From contig NZ_QAOG01000002.1 of NCBI RefSeq assembly GCF_003050705.1, positions 372,001 through 436,000 on the forward strand: DNA of 64,000 bases, written 5' to 3'. The translations under genes were made by a program, and so were the position numbers. Of the stretch, positions 55,430 to 63,346 are shown one piece after another (positions within the stretch are counted from its first letter, which is position 1; every line of letters starts with the position of its first letter). The notes beneath the pieces were generated by a model, which saw only the letters and a list, made by a program, of their open reading frames with translations, was not told the origin of the DNA and searched no databases. Source of the stretch: Sphingomonas aurantiaca (GTDB lineage: Bacteria > Pseudomonadota > Alphaproteobacteria > Sphingomonadales > Sphingomonadaceae).

Positions 55430-56473
55430 CTAGCGCCTGTTGAGCCAGCGTTGGGCAGGGCGTTCTATCAGGTGATAGAGTGCGATCGAGGCCAGCAGGA
55501 CCAGGCCGAGGTACAACGCGATCTTGGCGGGCGACACCGCGTTCGCATCGGCGACGAAGGCGAGCTTGAAAGCCTTCCACAGGATGAAGTGGCCGAGATA
55601 GGTCGCGTAGCTGATCTCGCCGAAAAAGTGGATCGTGCGGGTTTCGAACGGGTTGTGCGGTCGGCCCGAGGTGAGGGCGAGCAGCAGGAGCAGCGTGGCG
55701 AACAGCGCTGGGATCACGAGCGTTTCGGGCAGGCCTGCGATCCACATGATGATGAGCGCCGTGGCGATGCTTATGGCCGCTCCGATCGCCGCACGCGCGG
55801 TGCGCCAGCGTAGCCAGAGCGCGCAGACGATACTGCCGGTGGTAAACTCGATCAGGCAGCGGAGCAGGCCGTAGCGCGGGATGTCGGTGCCGAGCGTCGG
55901 CGAGTCTATCGCCAAGTGCAGCGCCAGCAGCAGCAGGCCCGCGAGTGCCAGCAAAGCCGCGCTCGGCACGCGGCGCCAGTCCACCGCCATCACCAGCACC
56001 GGGAACAGCAGGTATGCGGCGATTTCGGCGCTGATCGACCAGGCCGGATCGTTCCAGGCGAGGTGGCGGGTGAACCCCCAATTCTGGAGCAGCACGATAT
56101 GCAGCGGCAGTTCGGGAAACACGAATTGCGGGTCGTCGCGGCCGGTCGCGCGCAGCACGAGCGCCAGCGCGATGGCGCCCGCCAGCGTCACCAGATGCAG
56201 CGGCCAGATCCGCGCGAGGCGCTTCTGCAGGAAACGCGGCACGCCCGCCATGCCGCCGATCCGCAGGCGATCGTTCCAGGTGAGCCAGATCACGAAGCCG
56301 GACAGCAGGAAGAAGAAGTCGACCGCGAGATAGCCCTTGGCGAAGACGTCGCGCAGGGCGATGGGCAGCCCGGCGATCGAGAGCCGGATATGGTAGAAGA
56401 CGACGAACCACGCCGCGATCCCGCGCACGCCGGTCAGCGCGCGGAGTTCGCCGGCGGATGCGCGTGTGGTCAT
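55430..56473 (-). CDS. Acyltransferase 3 family membrane protein
   Basis: 347 residues with about ten membrane helices. RALTGVRGIAAWFVVFYH at the N-terminus and YLAVDFFFLLSGFVIWL match the acyltransferase-3 (OafA/NodX) family, which O-acylates polysaccharides or peptidoglycan. The C-terminal HLIERPAQRWL is also typical. The start overlaps the stop of the O-ligase gene (ATGA), so it should modify the same glycan. Confidence 0.92.
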   Translation of the reverse strand: MTTRASAGELRALTGVRGIAAWFVVFYHIRLSIAGLPIALRDVFAKGYLAVDFFFLLSGFVIWLTWNDRLRIGGMAGVPRFLQKRLARIWPLHLVTLAGAIALALVLRATGRDDPQFVFPELPLHIVLLQNWGFTRHLAWNDPAWSISAEIAAYLLFPVLVMAVDWRRVPSAALLALAGLLLLALHLAIDSPTLGTDIPRYGLLRCLIEFTTGSIVCALWLRWRTARAAIGAAISIATALIIMWIAGLPETLVIPALFATLLLLLALTSGRPHNPFETRTIHFFGEISYATYLGHFILWKAFKLAFVADANAVSPAKIALYLGLVLLASIALYHLIERPAQRWLNRR

Positions 56474-57837
56474 GCCGATGCGGCAGGCGTTGCGCGCCGC
56501 ATCGGCCGGAACGACTCCTCGCTCCGCTTGCGCGCGAGATAGGTGTCGAGGCCGATCTGCGCGCCGATCAGCATGTAGATGAACGGCTGGAACGCGATCG
56601 CGATGAACGCCGCGCCGAGCAGATAGACGATGTGGCCGCTCTGCAGCGCGGCCGCGAGCGGACCTGCCCAGGCGAACGCGCCGTCGGGATCGCGGTAGCG
56701 GCGGCGAACGACCTCCATCCGGACGAGGCCGATCAGGTTGATCGCGAGCCACAGCGCGAGCCCGAAATAGCCCTGTTCGCCGAGCATCTCGAAATAGGCG
56801 CTGTGATAGGCGCGCGCCTTGTCGACCTCGACCTTGGGGGTGGCCGCGGCGGCGGGGGCGCCGGCGCTGCCCGCATCGGGCGAGGTCTTCAGGTCGTAGC
56901 GGATGTGGTTGCCCAGATAGGCGTTGAAGCCGCCGCCGAACGGATGCGTCTTGGCGTATTCGATCGTCCATTTCCACACCGCGAGCCGGGTCGAGGCGGA
57001 TTCGTCCGCGTCGTACGTCTTGATCGTGTTCATGCGGTTGGTGAAGGTGGAGGGCAGGAACGGGATCGCCGCCACGCCGAGCACGCCGAGCATCGCCAGA
57101 TACGCGACCTTGCGCTTCACGTTGCGGATCGACAGCAGCGCGAGCAGGCCGATGCAGAGCAACCCGGTGCGGGTCGAGGTGCCGACCGGGATCAGCAGGC
57201 ACGCGAAGACCAGCGCGAGGCAATAGCCCTTCAGCCGCCAGTCGCGCTTGAAGATCGTGCCGTGGCTCATGAACCAGATGATGATCGGGATGATCGCGAT
57301 CGCCACCGCGCTGATCGTGCTGCCCTCGTACAGCCCCGAATTATTGTCGACCATCAGGTTCAACTGGCCATAGCCGCCGCCGCCGCTGGCGATCGTCTTG
57401 ATGCCGCCGACGACGATGATCGACGACGCCGCGAGGATCATGAACGCCAGCAGCGCCTCGATCCGCAACCGCGTGCGCAGCGTGAGCGGGAGGAAGGCGG
57501 CAAAGGCGAGCGCCTTCCACACCCAGTCCCATTTCTCCTTGGCCTCGGCGGGGAAATCGGCGGCGAGCGTCGTGCCCCAGCAATAGAGCAGCAGCAGCAC
57601 GATCAGCACCTGGCGCCCGCCGACCCGCGTGTCGCGCTTGTCGTCGGCGAGGATCCATCCGCCGACCGCCAGCGCGACCGCGATCAGCGAGATCGGCACC
57701 GTATTGAGCAGCAGATAGGTCAGCCGCTGCGGCGAGACGATGTCGATATAGACATAGACGAGGACGAGCAGGAACGGCCGCTTGAACCCCATGCCGAAGA
57801 ACGCGAGCAGGAAGGCGATGAATGCGAGATCACGCAT
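56470..57837 (-). CDS. Exosortase-A-type O-glycosylation/O-antigen ligase
   Basis: 455-residue polytopic membrane protein. The N-terminus FGMGFKRPFLLVLVYVYIDIVSPQRLTY is what I recall for the DUF5935 domain of the exosortase-A-associated ligase, followed by a Wzy_C/WaaL-like core with GTSTRTGLL and RLAVWKWTIEYAKTHPFGGG. A periplasmic loop contains the Pro/Ala-rich PDAGSAGAPAAAATP. It probably links or polymerises oligosaccharides. It overlaps the acyltransferase downstream and the 52-residue ORF upstream. Confidence 0.85.
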   Translation of the reverse strand: MRDLAFIAFLLAFFGMGFKRPFLLVLVYVYIDIVSPQRLTYLLLNTVPISLIAVALAVGGWILADDKRDTRVGGRQVLIVLLLLYCWGTTLAADFPAEAKEKWDWVWKALAFAAFLPLTLRTRLRIEALLAFMILAASSIIVVGGIKTIASGGGGYGQLNLMVDNNSGLYEGSTISAVAIAIIPIIIWFMSHGTIFKRDWRLKGYCLALVFACLLIPVGTSTRTGLLCIGLLALLSIRNVKRKVAYLAMLGVLGVAAIPFLPSTFTNRMNTIKTYDADESASTRLAVWKWTIEYAKTHPFGGGFNAYLGNHIRYDLKTSPDAGSAGAPAAAATPKVEVDKARAYHSAYFEMLGEQGYFGLALWLAINLIGLVRMEVVRRRYRDPDGAFAWAGPLAAALQSGHIVYLLGAAFIAIAFQPFIYMLIGAQIGLDTYLARKRSEESFRPMRRATPAASA

Positions 57838-57988
57838 CGCGGCGGGATGTCCGGTCGGCGCGGCGAGTCGTGTCGGCGGCGGCGTCGTGCGGGCCGGGCT
57901 CGCGATCGAGATCGGGCCGCCGGAGCAGCAGGAATGCGGCGAGCATCATCAGCCCGTGGCTGAGGCCGAGCGCGAGATTGTCGATCAT
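57830..57988 (-). CDS. 52-residue small membrane protein, upstream of the O-ligase
   Basis: Begins MIDNLALGLSHGLMMLAAFL, one hydrophobic helix (about 4-22), then a basic, polar tail (RRPDLDREPG to RTSRRDA). The start is backed by an unusually good Shine-Dalgarno, AAAGGAGG at 57996-58003 with 7 bp spacing. Its last 8 bases overlap the start of the ligase gene, a sign of translational coupling. No family recognised. Confidence 0.65.
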   Translation of the reverse strand: MIDNLALGLSHGLMMLAAFLLLRRPDLDREPGPHDAAADTTRRADRTSRRDA

Positions 57989-58099
57989 GGGACGGCCTCC
58001 TTTGCGTGCAGGGCTTTGCGTAGCGGGTTTCTCGAGATTCGTGCGTAGCCATAGTCGGTTGACGCGCCGTTAAGCGATCTGTGGCAGACGCGGTCCACG

Positions 58100-59311
58100 A
58101 TGCGTATCCTTCATATCCTCGACCACGGTCTGCCGCTGCAAAGCGGCTACACGTTCCGCACGCGCGCGATCCTCAAGGCGCAGGAGGGGCTGGGCTGGAC
58201 CGTCGCGGCGGTCACCGGCCCGCGTCACGGCGTCGCGCCCGCCTCGGTCGAGTCGATCGACGGGCTGACGTTCCACCGGACGGCGGCGGGCGTGAAGCCG
58301 GGTCCGGTCGGTGAGGTTGCGGGGATCGCAGCCTTCGCCAAACGGATTGAGTCGGCGGTCGATGCCTTCAAGCCCGACATCCTCCACGCGCATTCGCCGG
58401 TGATCGACGCGCTCGCCGCGCTGATCGTCGCGCGCAAGCGCAAGCTGCCGCTCGTCTACGAGATCCGGGCGTTCTGGGAGGATGCGGCGGTCGGCAACGG
58501 GACGGGTACGGCGACGTCGCTGCGCTACCGGGCAACGCGCGCGCTGGAGACCTGGGCGGTGCGGCGCGCGCATGCGGTCGCGGTGATCTGCGAGGGGCTG
58601 CGCGGCGACCTGGTGGCGCGCGGGATCGCCGCGGACAAGATCACCGTGTCGCCCAACGGCGTCGACCTCGAGCTGTTCGGCACCGCGCCGCCGCGCGACG
58701 ATGCGCTGGGCGCGGCGCTCGGGCTCGACGGCGCGGACGTGGTCGGGTTCATCGGCAGCTTCTACGATTACGAAGGGCTCGACGACCTGATCGGGGCGAT
58801 GCCCGCGCTGGTCGCGGTGCGGCCCAAGGCGCGGCTGTTGATGGTCGGCGGCGGGCCGATGGAGGCGGCGCTGCGCGCGCAGGCCGAGGCGTCGCCGGTG
58901 GCGGATGCGATCCGCTTCGTCGGGCGCGTGCCGCACGAGGAGGTCGAGCGCTATTACGGGCTGGTCGATATCCTGGCCTATCCGCGCAAGCGGATGCGGC
59001 TGACCGATCTCGTCACGCCGCTCAAGCCGCTCGAGGCGATGGCGCAGGGCCGGCTGGTCGCGGCGTCCAACGTCGGCGGGCACCGCGAGCTGATCCGCGA
59101 TGGCGAGACGGGCACGCTGTTTCCGCCCGACGATCCGCAGGCGATCGCGGATGCGCTGGCAGTCATGTTCGCGGATCGGTCCGATTGGGACGAACGCCGC
59201 GCGCGCGGGCGGGATTTCGTCAAGACCGAGCGTAACTGGTCGTCAAACATTCGGCGTTATGATCCGCTTTATGGACGGCTGATCGCGGCCGCTGCACGGG
59301 AAAAACGATGA
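58100..59311 (+). CDS. Glycosyltransferase family 4, exosortase-A-associated type
   Basis: 403-residue GT-B glycosyltransferase. The N-terminal RILHILDHGLPLQSGYTFRTRAIL is what I recall as the signature of the exosortase/PEP-CTERM-associated Daro_2409-like group. Later motifs are PNGVDLELF, GFIGSFYDYEGLDDLI, and RLTDLVTPLKPLEAMAQGRLV with the E-x7-E-like donor site. Probably builds the glycan handled by the ligase and acyltransferase, which are divergent from it across 111 bp. Confidence 0.88.
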   Translation: MRILHILDHGLPLQSGYTFRTRAILKAQEGLGWTVAAVTGPRHGVAPASVESIDGLTFHRTAAGVKPGPVGEVAGIAAFAKRIESAVDAFKPDILHAHSPVIDALAALIVARKRKLPLVYEIRAFWEDAAVGNGTGTATSLRYRATRALETWAVRRAHAVAVICEGLRGDLVARGIAADKITVSPNGVDLELFGTAPPRDDALGAALGLDGADVVGFIGSFYDYEGLDDLIGAMPALVAVRPKARLLMVGGGPMEAALRAQAEASPVADAIRFVGRVPHEEVERYYGLVDILAYPRKRMRLTDLVTPLKPLEAMAQGRLVAASNVGGHRELIRDGETGTLFPPDDPQAIADALAVMFADRSDWDERRARGRDFVKTERNWSSNIRRYDPLYGRLIAAAAREKR

Positions 59312-60159
59312 TCGCGCTTGGCCGCTACCCCCTGATCCGATCGCTGCCGCTGTACGGCGCGGTGGCCGGCGGCCTGATCACGGCGATCGGCGTGGTGGCG
59401 ATCTCGACCGAGACGCTGGAGTCGCTGGTATGGACCACCGGCGTCGCCGCGCTCGTGCCCGCCGCCGCGCCGCCGCTGGGGATGACCGCGCGCGCCTTGC
59501 TGGCGCTGGGCAGCGGGCTGCTGGTCGCGGCGTTGCTGTGGTCGTCGCTGTTCCTGCTGTTCGGACCGGGCGGGTTCCTGGTCCGCCGGGCGCCGCGCGA
59601 GGACGGCGTGCCGGTGATCCGCCGGGCCGACGCGCATCCCGACGCGCCACCGCGCAAGCCGATGTCAGCGGCGGACCTGGGCACGCCGATGATGGAAGTG
59701 GGCGTCGGGCCGGGGGGACGCGACGAGCGGACGATCCCGGCCGATCTCGATCTGCCGCTCGCGGCGTTCGATCCCAAGGCGATCCCGCCGGTACCGATGG
59801 AGCCGGTGCGCCCCGTGTCGCCGTTGAAACAGGCGATCATGGCACCGGTAATCGTGATCGAATCGACGGCGGAGGCGACGACGTTCCTGACCGCGCCTGC
59901 GCCCCCGCCTGCCCCCTCGACGGCACCGGTCGCGCCCGTAGAGGCGGTCGTCGAGATGCCGGTTGCAGTGCCGGTCGAGCCGGTCGTCGAGGCACGCACA
60001 CTGCCGGTGCAGGAGGACGTCGTCGAAATCGCCGCGCCGACGCCGATCGCGCGGCCGGCACGCGCGGTGGCCGAACCGGCGTCGCCGCCGACGATCGAGG
60101 CGCTGCTGACCCGGCTCGAGAAGGGCGCGCTGCGCCGCGGACTGATCGGCTCGCACTGA
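59308..60159 (+). CDS. Hypothetical membrane protein coupled to the glycosyltransferase
   Basis: 283 residues. Two membrane helices (about 12-33 and 62-88) are followed by a long polar, Pro/Ala/Val-rich region and a short conserved-looking end (PPTIEALLTRLEKGALRR). The start overlaps the glycosyltransferase stop by 4 bp, so the two are likely made together. Not recognised; the role in polysaccharide synthesis is inferred only from coupling. Confidence 0.7.
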   Translation: MIALGRYPLIRSLPLYGAVAGGLITAIGVVAISTETLESLVWTTGVAALVPAAAPPLGMTARALLALGSGLLVAALLWSSLFLLFGPGGFLVRRAPREDGVPVIRRADAHPDAPPRKPMSAADLGTPMMEVGVGPGGRDERTIPADLDLPLAAFDPKAIPPVPMEPVRPVSPLKQAIMAPVIVIESTAEATTFLTAPAPPPAPSTAPVAPVEAVVEMPVAVPVEPVVEARTLPVQEDVVEIAAPTPIARPARAVAEPASPPTIEALLTRLEKGALRRGLIGSH

Positions 60160-60270
60160 GCCCGTGGGCTGCCGCGCCTCCGCTCGGCGAACGTACCGTA
60201 CCCTGCTGAAACCGCTGTTTCTCCCTGATCCGCTCTGATACCCATAGCTCGAAAACATCGAGGAGGGATC

Positions 60271-61869
60271 ATGGCGGGCGCGGATACCAAAATTGTTGGG
60301 CCGGCACTCGAGGTCGAGCGCGGTGCGCCCGTGGAGCAGGGTGCGACGCGCTACGCCTGGTACGTGCTGTCGATCCTGTTCCTCGTCTACGTGCTGAACT
60401 TCGTCGACCGGCAGATCATCTCGATCTTGGCGGAGGACATCAAGCGCGACCTGGGGCTGAAGGACCAAGATCTCGGCTTCCTGTACGGCACCGCGTTCGG
60501 CGTATTCTATTCGCTGTTCGGGATCCCGCTCGGGCGGCTGGCGGACAATTGGCACCGCGTGCGGCTGATGACGATCGGGTTGTCGCTCTGGTCGGTGATG
60601 ACCGCCTTGTCGGGGTTTTCGCGGACCGGCGGGCATCTGGCCACGGCGCGGATCGGGGTCGGGATCGGCGAGGCGACCGCGAGCCCGTCGGCCTATTCGA
60701 TCATCTCCGATTATTTCCCGAAGCGGCTGCGCGCGACCGCGCTCTCGATCTACTCCGCGGGGCTGTACGTCGGCGGCGGCTGTTCGTTGTTCATCGGCGG
60801 GCTGATCGTGCAGGGCTGGAACAAGGCCTATCCCGGCGGCGGGCCGCTCGGGCTGGTCGGCTGGCAGGCGGCGTTCATGGCGGTCGGCGTGCCGGGGTTA
60901 TTGCTGGCGGTGTGGATCGCGACGCTGAAGGAGCCGATCCGCGGGCTGGTCGAGGGGTTGCCCGAACCCGACAAACACCCCGCGCCGTTCCGCGCGTTCG
61001 GCGCCGAGCTGGTGACGATCGTGCCGCCGCTGACGCTGATCGGTGCGGCGATGGGCGGTGCGCGCGCGCTCGGCTATAATCTGCTGGCGCTCGCGCTGGT
61101 GGCGGCGGCGGTGACCGGGCTGATCGAGGCGGGCGAGCCGTGGCCGCAATGGGTGGCGATCGGGATCGGCGTGTATGCGGTGTTCTCCTGGGCGTCGGCG
61201 TTGAAGCGTCGCGATCCGCCGACCTTCGCACTGATCGTGGGGACGCCGGCGTTCCTGTGCACGGTCGTGGCGTACGGGCTGAACGCGTTCCTGAGCTATG
61301 CCGCGAGTTTCTGGGCGGCACCCTATGCGTTGCGCGAGCTTGGCGTGACGCCGTCGTCGGCGGGGTTCATGATCGGCAGCCTTGGTGCGACCGCGGGCTT
61401 TCTCGGGCTGACGATCGGCGGCGTGGTGTCGGACCGATTGCGGCGCGGTAATCCCGCCGGGCGGTTGTGGGTGGTGATCTTCGGCGCGATCGTGCCGGTG
61501 CCGTTCCTGGTGCTGGCCTTCACCGCCAGTGCGCCGACCGCCTTCTATACCGGGATCTTCCTCGCGCAGCTGACCGCGTCGTGCGCGCTGGGTGCTGCGG
61601 CGGCGACGACGCAGGACATGGTGCTGCCGCGGATGCGCGGGACGGCGACCGCGACGTTCTTCATCGGCACGACGCTGATCGGGCTGGCGCTCGGGCCGTA
61701 TATGGCGGGGCGGGTGTCGACGCTGACGGGGAGCCTGTCGATCGGCATGCTGTCGTTGCTGGTGGTGACGCCGATCACGCTGGCCTGTGCGGTGGCAGCG
61801 TACCGGCTGGCACCGCGTGCCGAGGCGACGCGCGAGGCGCGGGCGAGGGCGGCGGGGGAGGCGGTTTAG
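60271..61869 (+). CDS. MFS transporter, spinster-like
   Basis: 532 residues with about twelve membrane helices plus extra ones in the middle. VLNFVDRQIISILAEDIKRDL in helix 1, the loop motif GRLADNWHRVRLM (MFS signature A, here GIPLGRLADN), and GEATASPSAYSIISDYFPKRLRATALS match the large spinster-like/sugar-acid MFS group common in sphingomonads. The substrate is unknown. GGAGG sits 5 bp before the ATG. Confidence 0.9.
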   Translation: MAGADTKIVGPALEVERGAPVEQGATRYAWYVLSILFLVYVLNFVDRQIISILAEDIKRDLGLKDQDLGFLYGTAFGVFYSLFGIPLGRLADNWHRVRLMTIGLSLWSVMTALSGFSRTGGHLATARIGVGIGEATASPSAYSIISDYFPKRLRATALSIYSAGLYVGGGCSLFIGGLIVQGWNKAYPGGGPLGLVGWQAAFMAVGVPGLLLAVWIATLKEPIRGLVEGLPEPDKHPAPFRAFGAELVTIVPPLTLIGAAMGGARALGYNLLALALVAAAVTGLIEAGEPWPQWVAIGIGVYAVFSWASALKRRDPPTFALIVGTPAFLCTVVAYGLNAFLSYAASFWAAPYALRELGVTPSSAGFMIGSLGATAGFLGLTIGGVVSDRLRRGNPAGRLWVVIFGAIVPVPFLVLAFTASAPTAFYTGIFLAQLTASCALGAAAATTQDMVLPRMRGTATATFFIGTTLIGLALGPYMAGRVSTLTGSLSIGMLSLLVVTPITLACAVAAYRLAPRAEATREARARAAGEAV

Positions 61870-61933
61870 GGGGCTGCTGTTTTCCGTTCGGCGTACCTCA
61901 CATCCATTCGTGCGTCCCTACCATCCGTTCTTG

Positions 61934-62046
61934 CTGAGCGAAGTCGAGCACCTCCGTTCGGGGCACACCCTTCGACTTTGCTCAGGGCGAACGGAATAAG
62001 GGGCGAACGGAAAAGGGTATGAGCGGAAAAAGGGGGGGCGAACGGA
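61934..62046. repeat. Palindrome plus GCGAACGGA short repeats
   Basis: CTGAGCGAAGTCGAG (61934-61948) is inverted as TTCGACTTTGCTCAG (61971-61985). GCGAACGGA follows three times (61987, 62003, 62038). Spacing is irregular, so this is not a CRISPR. It lies between the convergent MFS and sodC genes. Confidence 0.75.
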
Positions 62047-62051
62047 AAGGG

Positions 62052-62078
62052 GCGCCCCTCGCTGCTGGCGAGGGGCGC
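62052..62078 (-). terminator. Terminator of sodC
   Basis: Perfect 11-bp stem GCGCCCCTCGC / GCGAGGGGCGC with loop TGCTG, just past the sodC stop. Read leftward it is followed by CCTTTCCGTT, moderately T-rich. Confidence 0.65.
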
Positions 62079-62084
62079 TGTTAC

Positions 62085-62621
62085 TTAGCTTGCCTGGAAC
62101 ACGCCGCAGGCGATGCGGCCGCCGCTGTTGCCGGCCGGGTCGGTCATCAGATCGTCGGGACCCGCATGCACCACGAACGCTGCGCCGTCCGCGTCGAGAA
62201 GTCCGGCCATCGTCGCGCCGGGGATCGTCATGCCGATCGTGCCGCGGCCGTCGGTGCCGATGACGAGGTTGGGCATGTCGCCTTCGTGCGGGCCTTGCGG
62301 GTTCATGCTGCCGTGCTTCATGCCCGTCGGGTTCCAATGGCCGCCCGCAGTCGTGAAGTCGGGTGCGTCGCAGCGGCCGACGGTGTGGATGTGCGCACCA
62401 TGCGTGCCGGGGGCCATCGCCTTGGCGTCGAGCGTGAAGCGGACACCGCCGGCGACCTCGGTCGCGGTGGCGCGCCCGACGTCGACGCCGTTGGCGGTCA
62501 TCAGCGTCGCGGTGGCGCGCTGGCCGCCCGCCATCGGGGTTCCGGTGTCCATTCCGGTCTTGGCGCAGGCGCTAAGGCCCATCGTTGCCGCGCCGATCAG
62601 TGCCAGTGTCGCAATCCGCAT
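62085..62621 (-). CDS. sodC: Cu/Zn superoxide dismutase, lipoprotein
   Basis: 178 residues. A signal peptide with lipobox LSAC (Cys near 19) anchors it to a membrane facing the periplasm. Copper and zinc ligands are visible in GTHGAHIHTVGRCD and TAGGHWNPTGMKHG, the conserved GDMPNL follows, and FVVHAGPDDLMTDPAGNSGGRIACGVF closes the family pattern with its disulfide Cys. It removes periplasmic superoxide. Confidence 0.95.
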   Translation of the reverse strand: MRIATLALIGAATMGLSACAKTGMDTGTPMAGGQRATATLMTANGVDVGRATATEVAGGVRFTLDAKAMAPGTHGAHIHTVGRCDAPDFTTAGGHWNPTGMKHGSMNPQGPHEGDMPNLVIGTDGRGTIGMTIPGATMAGLLDADGAAFVVHAGPDDLMTDPAGNSGGRIACGVFQAS

Positions 62622-62666
62622 ATCGTCTCTCCCTGTTGATCTTTCTTGCGAACCCTTCGCCGTGGC

Positions 62667-63224
62667 TCAGGTTCCCCGCGGCGTATCGAGCGCCCATCGC
62701 GCGACGGGTTCGTAGGTCGCGCCATCGCGCCCGAGATGGCTTTGGTACAGCACGAGATGGGGGAGCGGGAAGGGTGCACTGGCGAGCCCGGCATGTACCG
62801 CCAGCCACGGATCGACCGCGAACCCGACGCCGGCCGAACGCGCGAGCCGCGCGACCGTCAGATGCGGGAGATAGGCGCGGCGTTCTGGCTCGAGACCCGC
62901 GCGGACGCACGCCTGATCGACCTTGCGGTGGAGCGAAGCGAGCGCATCGTGCGGCGTCACGCCGACCCAGAGCGTATCGGTCCGCCCGCGTTTCTCGAAG
63001 CGACCGACTCCAGCGAGTGCGACGACCGGCGCGGGTGCGACGACATGGCTGAGCGCGACCGCGACATCTTCGGCGATCGGCCGCTCGACCGCGCCGATAA
63101 AGCGTAGCGTGATATGCAACTGCTTGTCGTCCTGCCAGCGCGCGGCGGGGACGCCCTCCATTATGTCGAGCAAGCTCTGACGGATAGGCGGCGGGGGCCG
63201 GAGGGCGATAAAGAGACGGATCAT
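62667..63224 (-). CDS. thpR: RNA 2',3'-cyclic phosphodiesterase (2H family)
   Basis: 185-residue 2H phosphoesterase (LigT/ThpR). The two HxT motifs are present: HITLRF near residue 37 and HLTVAR near 121. RLFIALRPP at the N-terminus is typical. Hydrolyses RNA 2',3'-cyclic phosphates. The ATG at 63224 gives the family N-terminus; the ORF opens 15 codons earlier. Confidence 0.93.
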   Translation of the reverse strand: MIRLFIALRPPPPIRQSLLDIMEGVPAARWQDDKQLHITLRFIGAVERPIAEDVAVALSHVVAPAPVVALAGVGRFEKRGRTDTLWVGVTPHDALASLHRKVDQACVRAGLEPERRAYLPHLTVARLARSAGVGFAVDPWLAVHAGLASAPFPLPHLVLYQSHLGRDGATYEPVARWALDTPRGT

Positions 63225-63346
63225 GGATGGCGGCAGGTTAACCGTCACTATGGCCTGCGATGCAACCACTCTGCTTGAAAAGCGTCGTGCAAGAGACGAT
63301 ATTCACCGTAACCGGCACGATGCCGGACAAAGGAGCTGATTTCACC

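Noticed and set aside
53646..56411. 921-codon open frame on the minus strand
   Set aside because: Only the last 354 codons code topoisomerase IB. The rest is the antisense of the PfpI gene and an out-of-frame reading of the acyltransferase gene, a common artefact in GC-rich DNA.
61987..62046. Spaced GCGAACGGA repeats as a CRISPR array
   Set aside because: Units are 9 bp, spacing is irregular and there are no cas genes.
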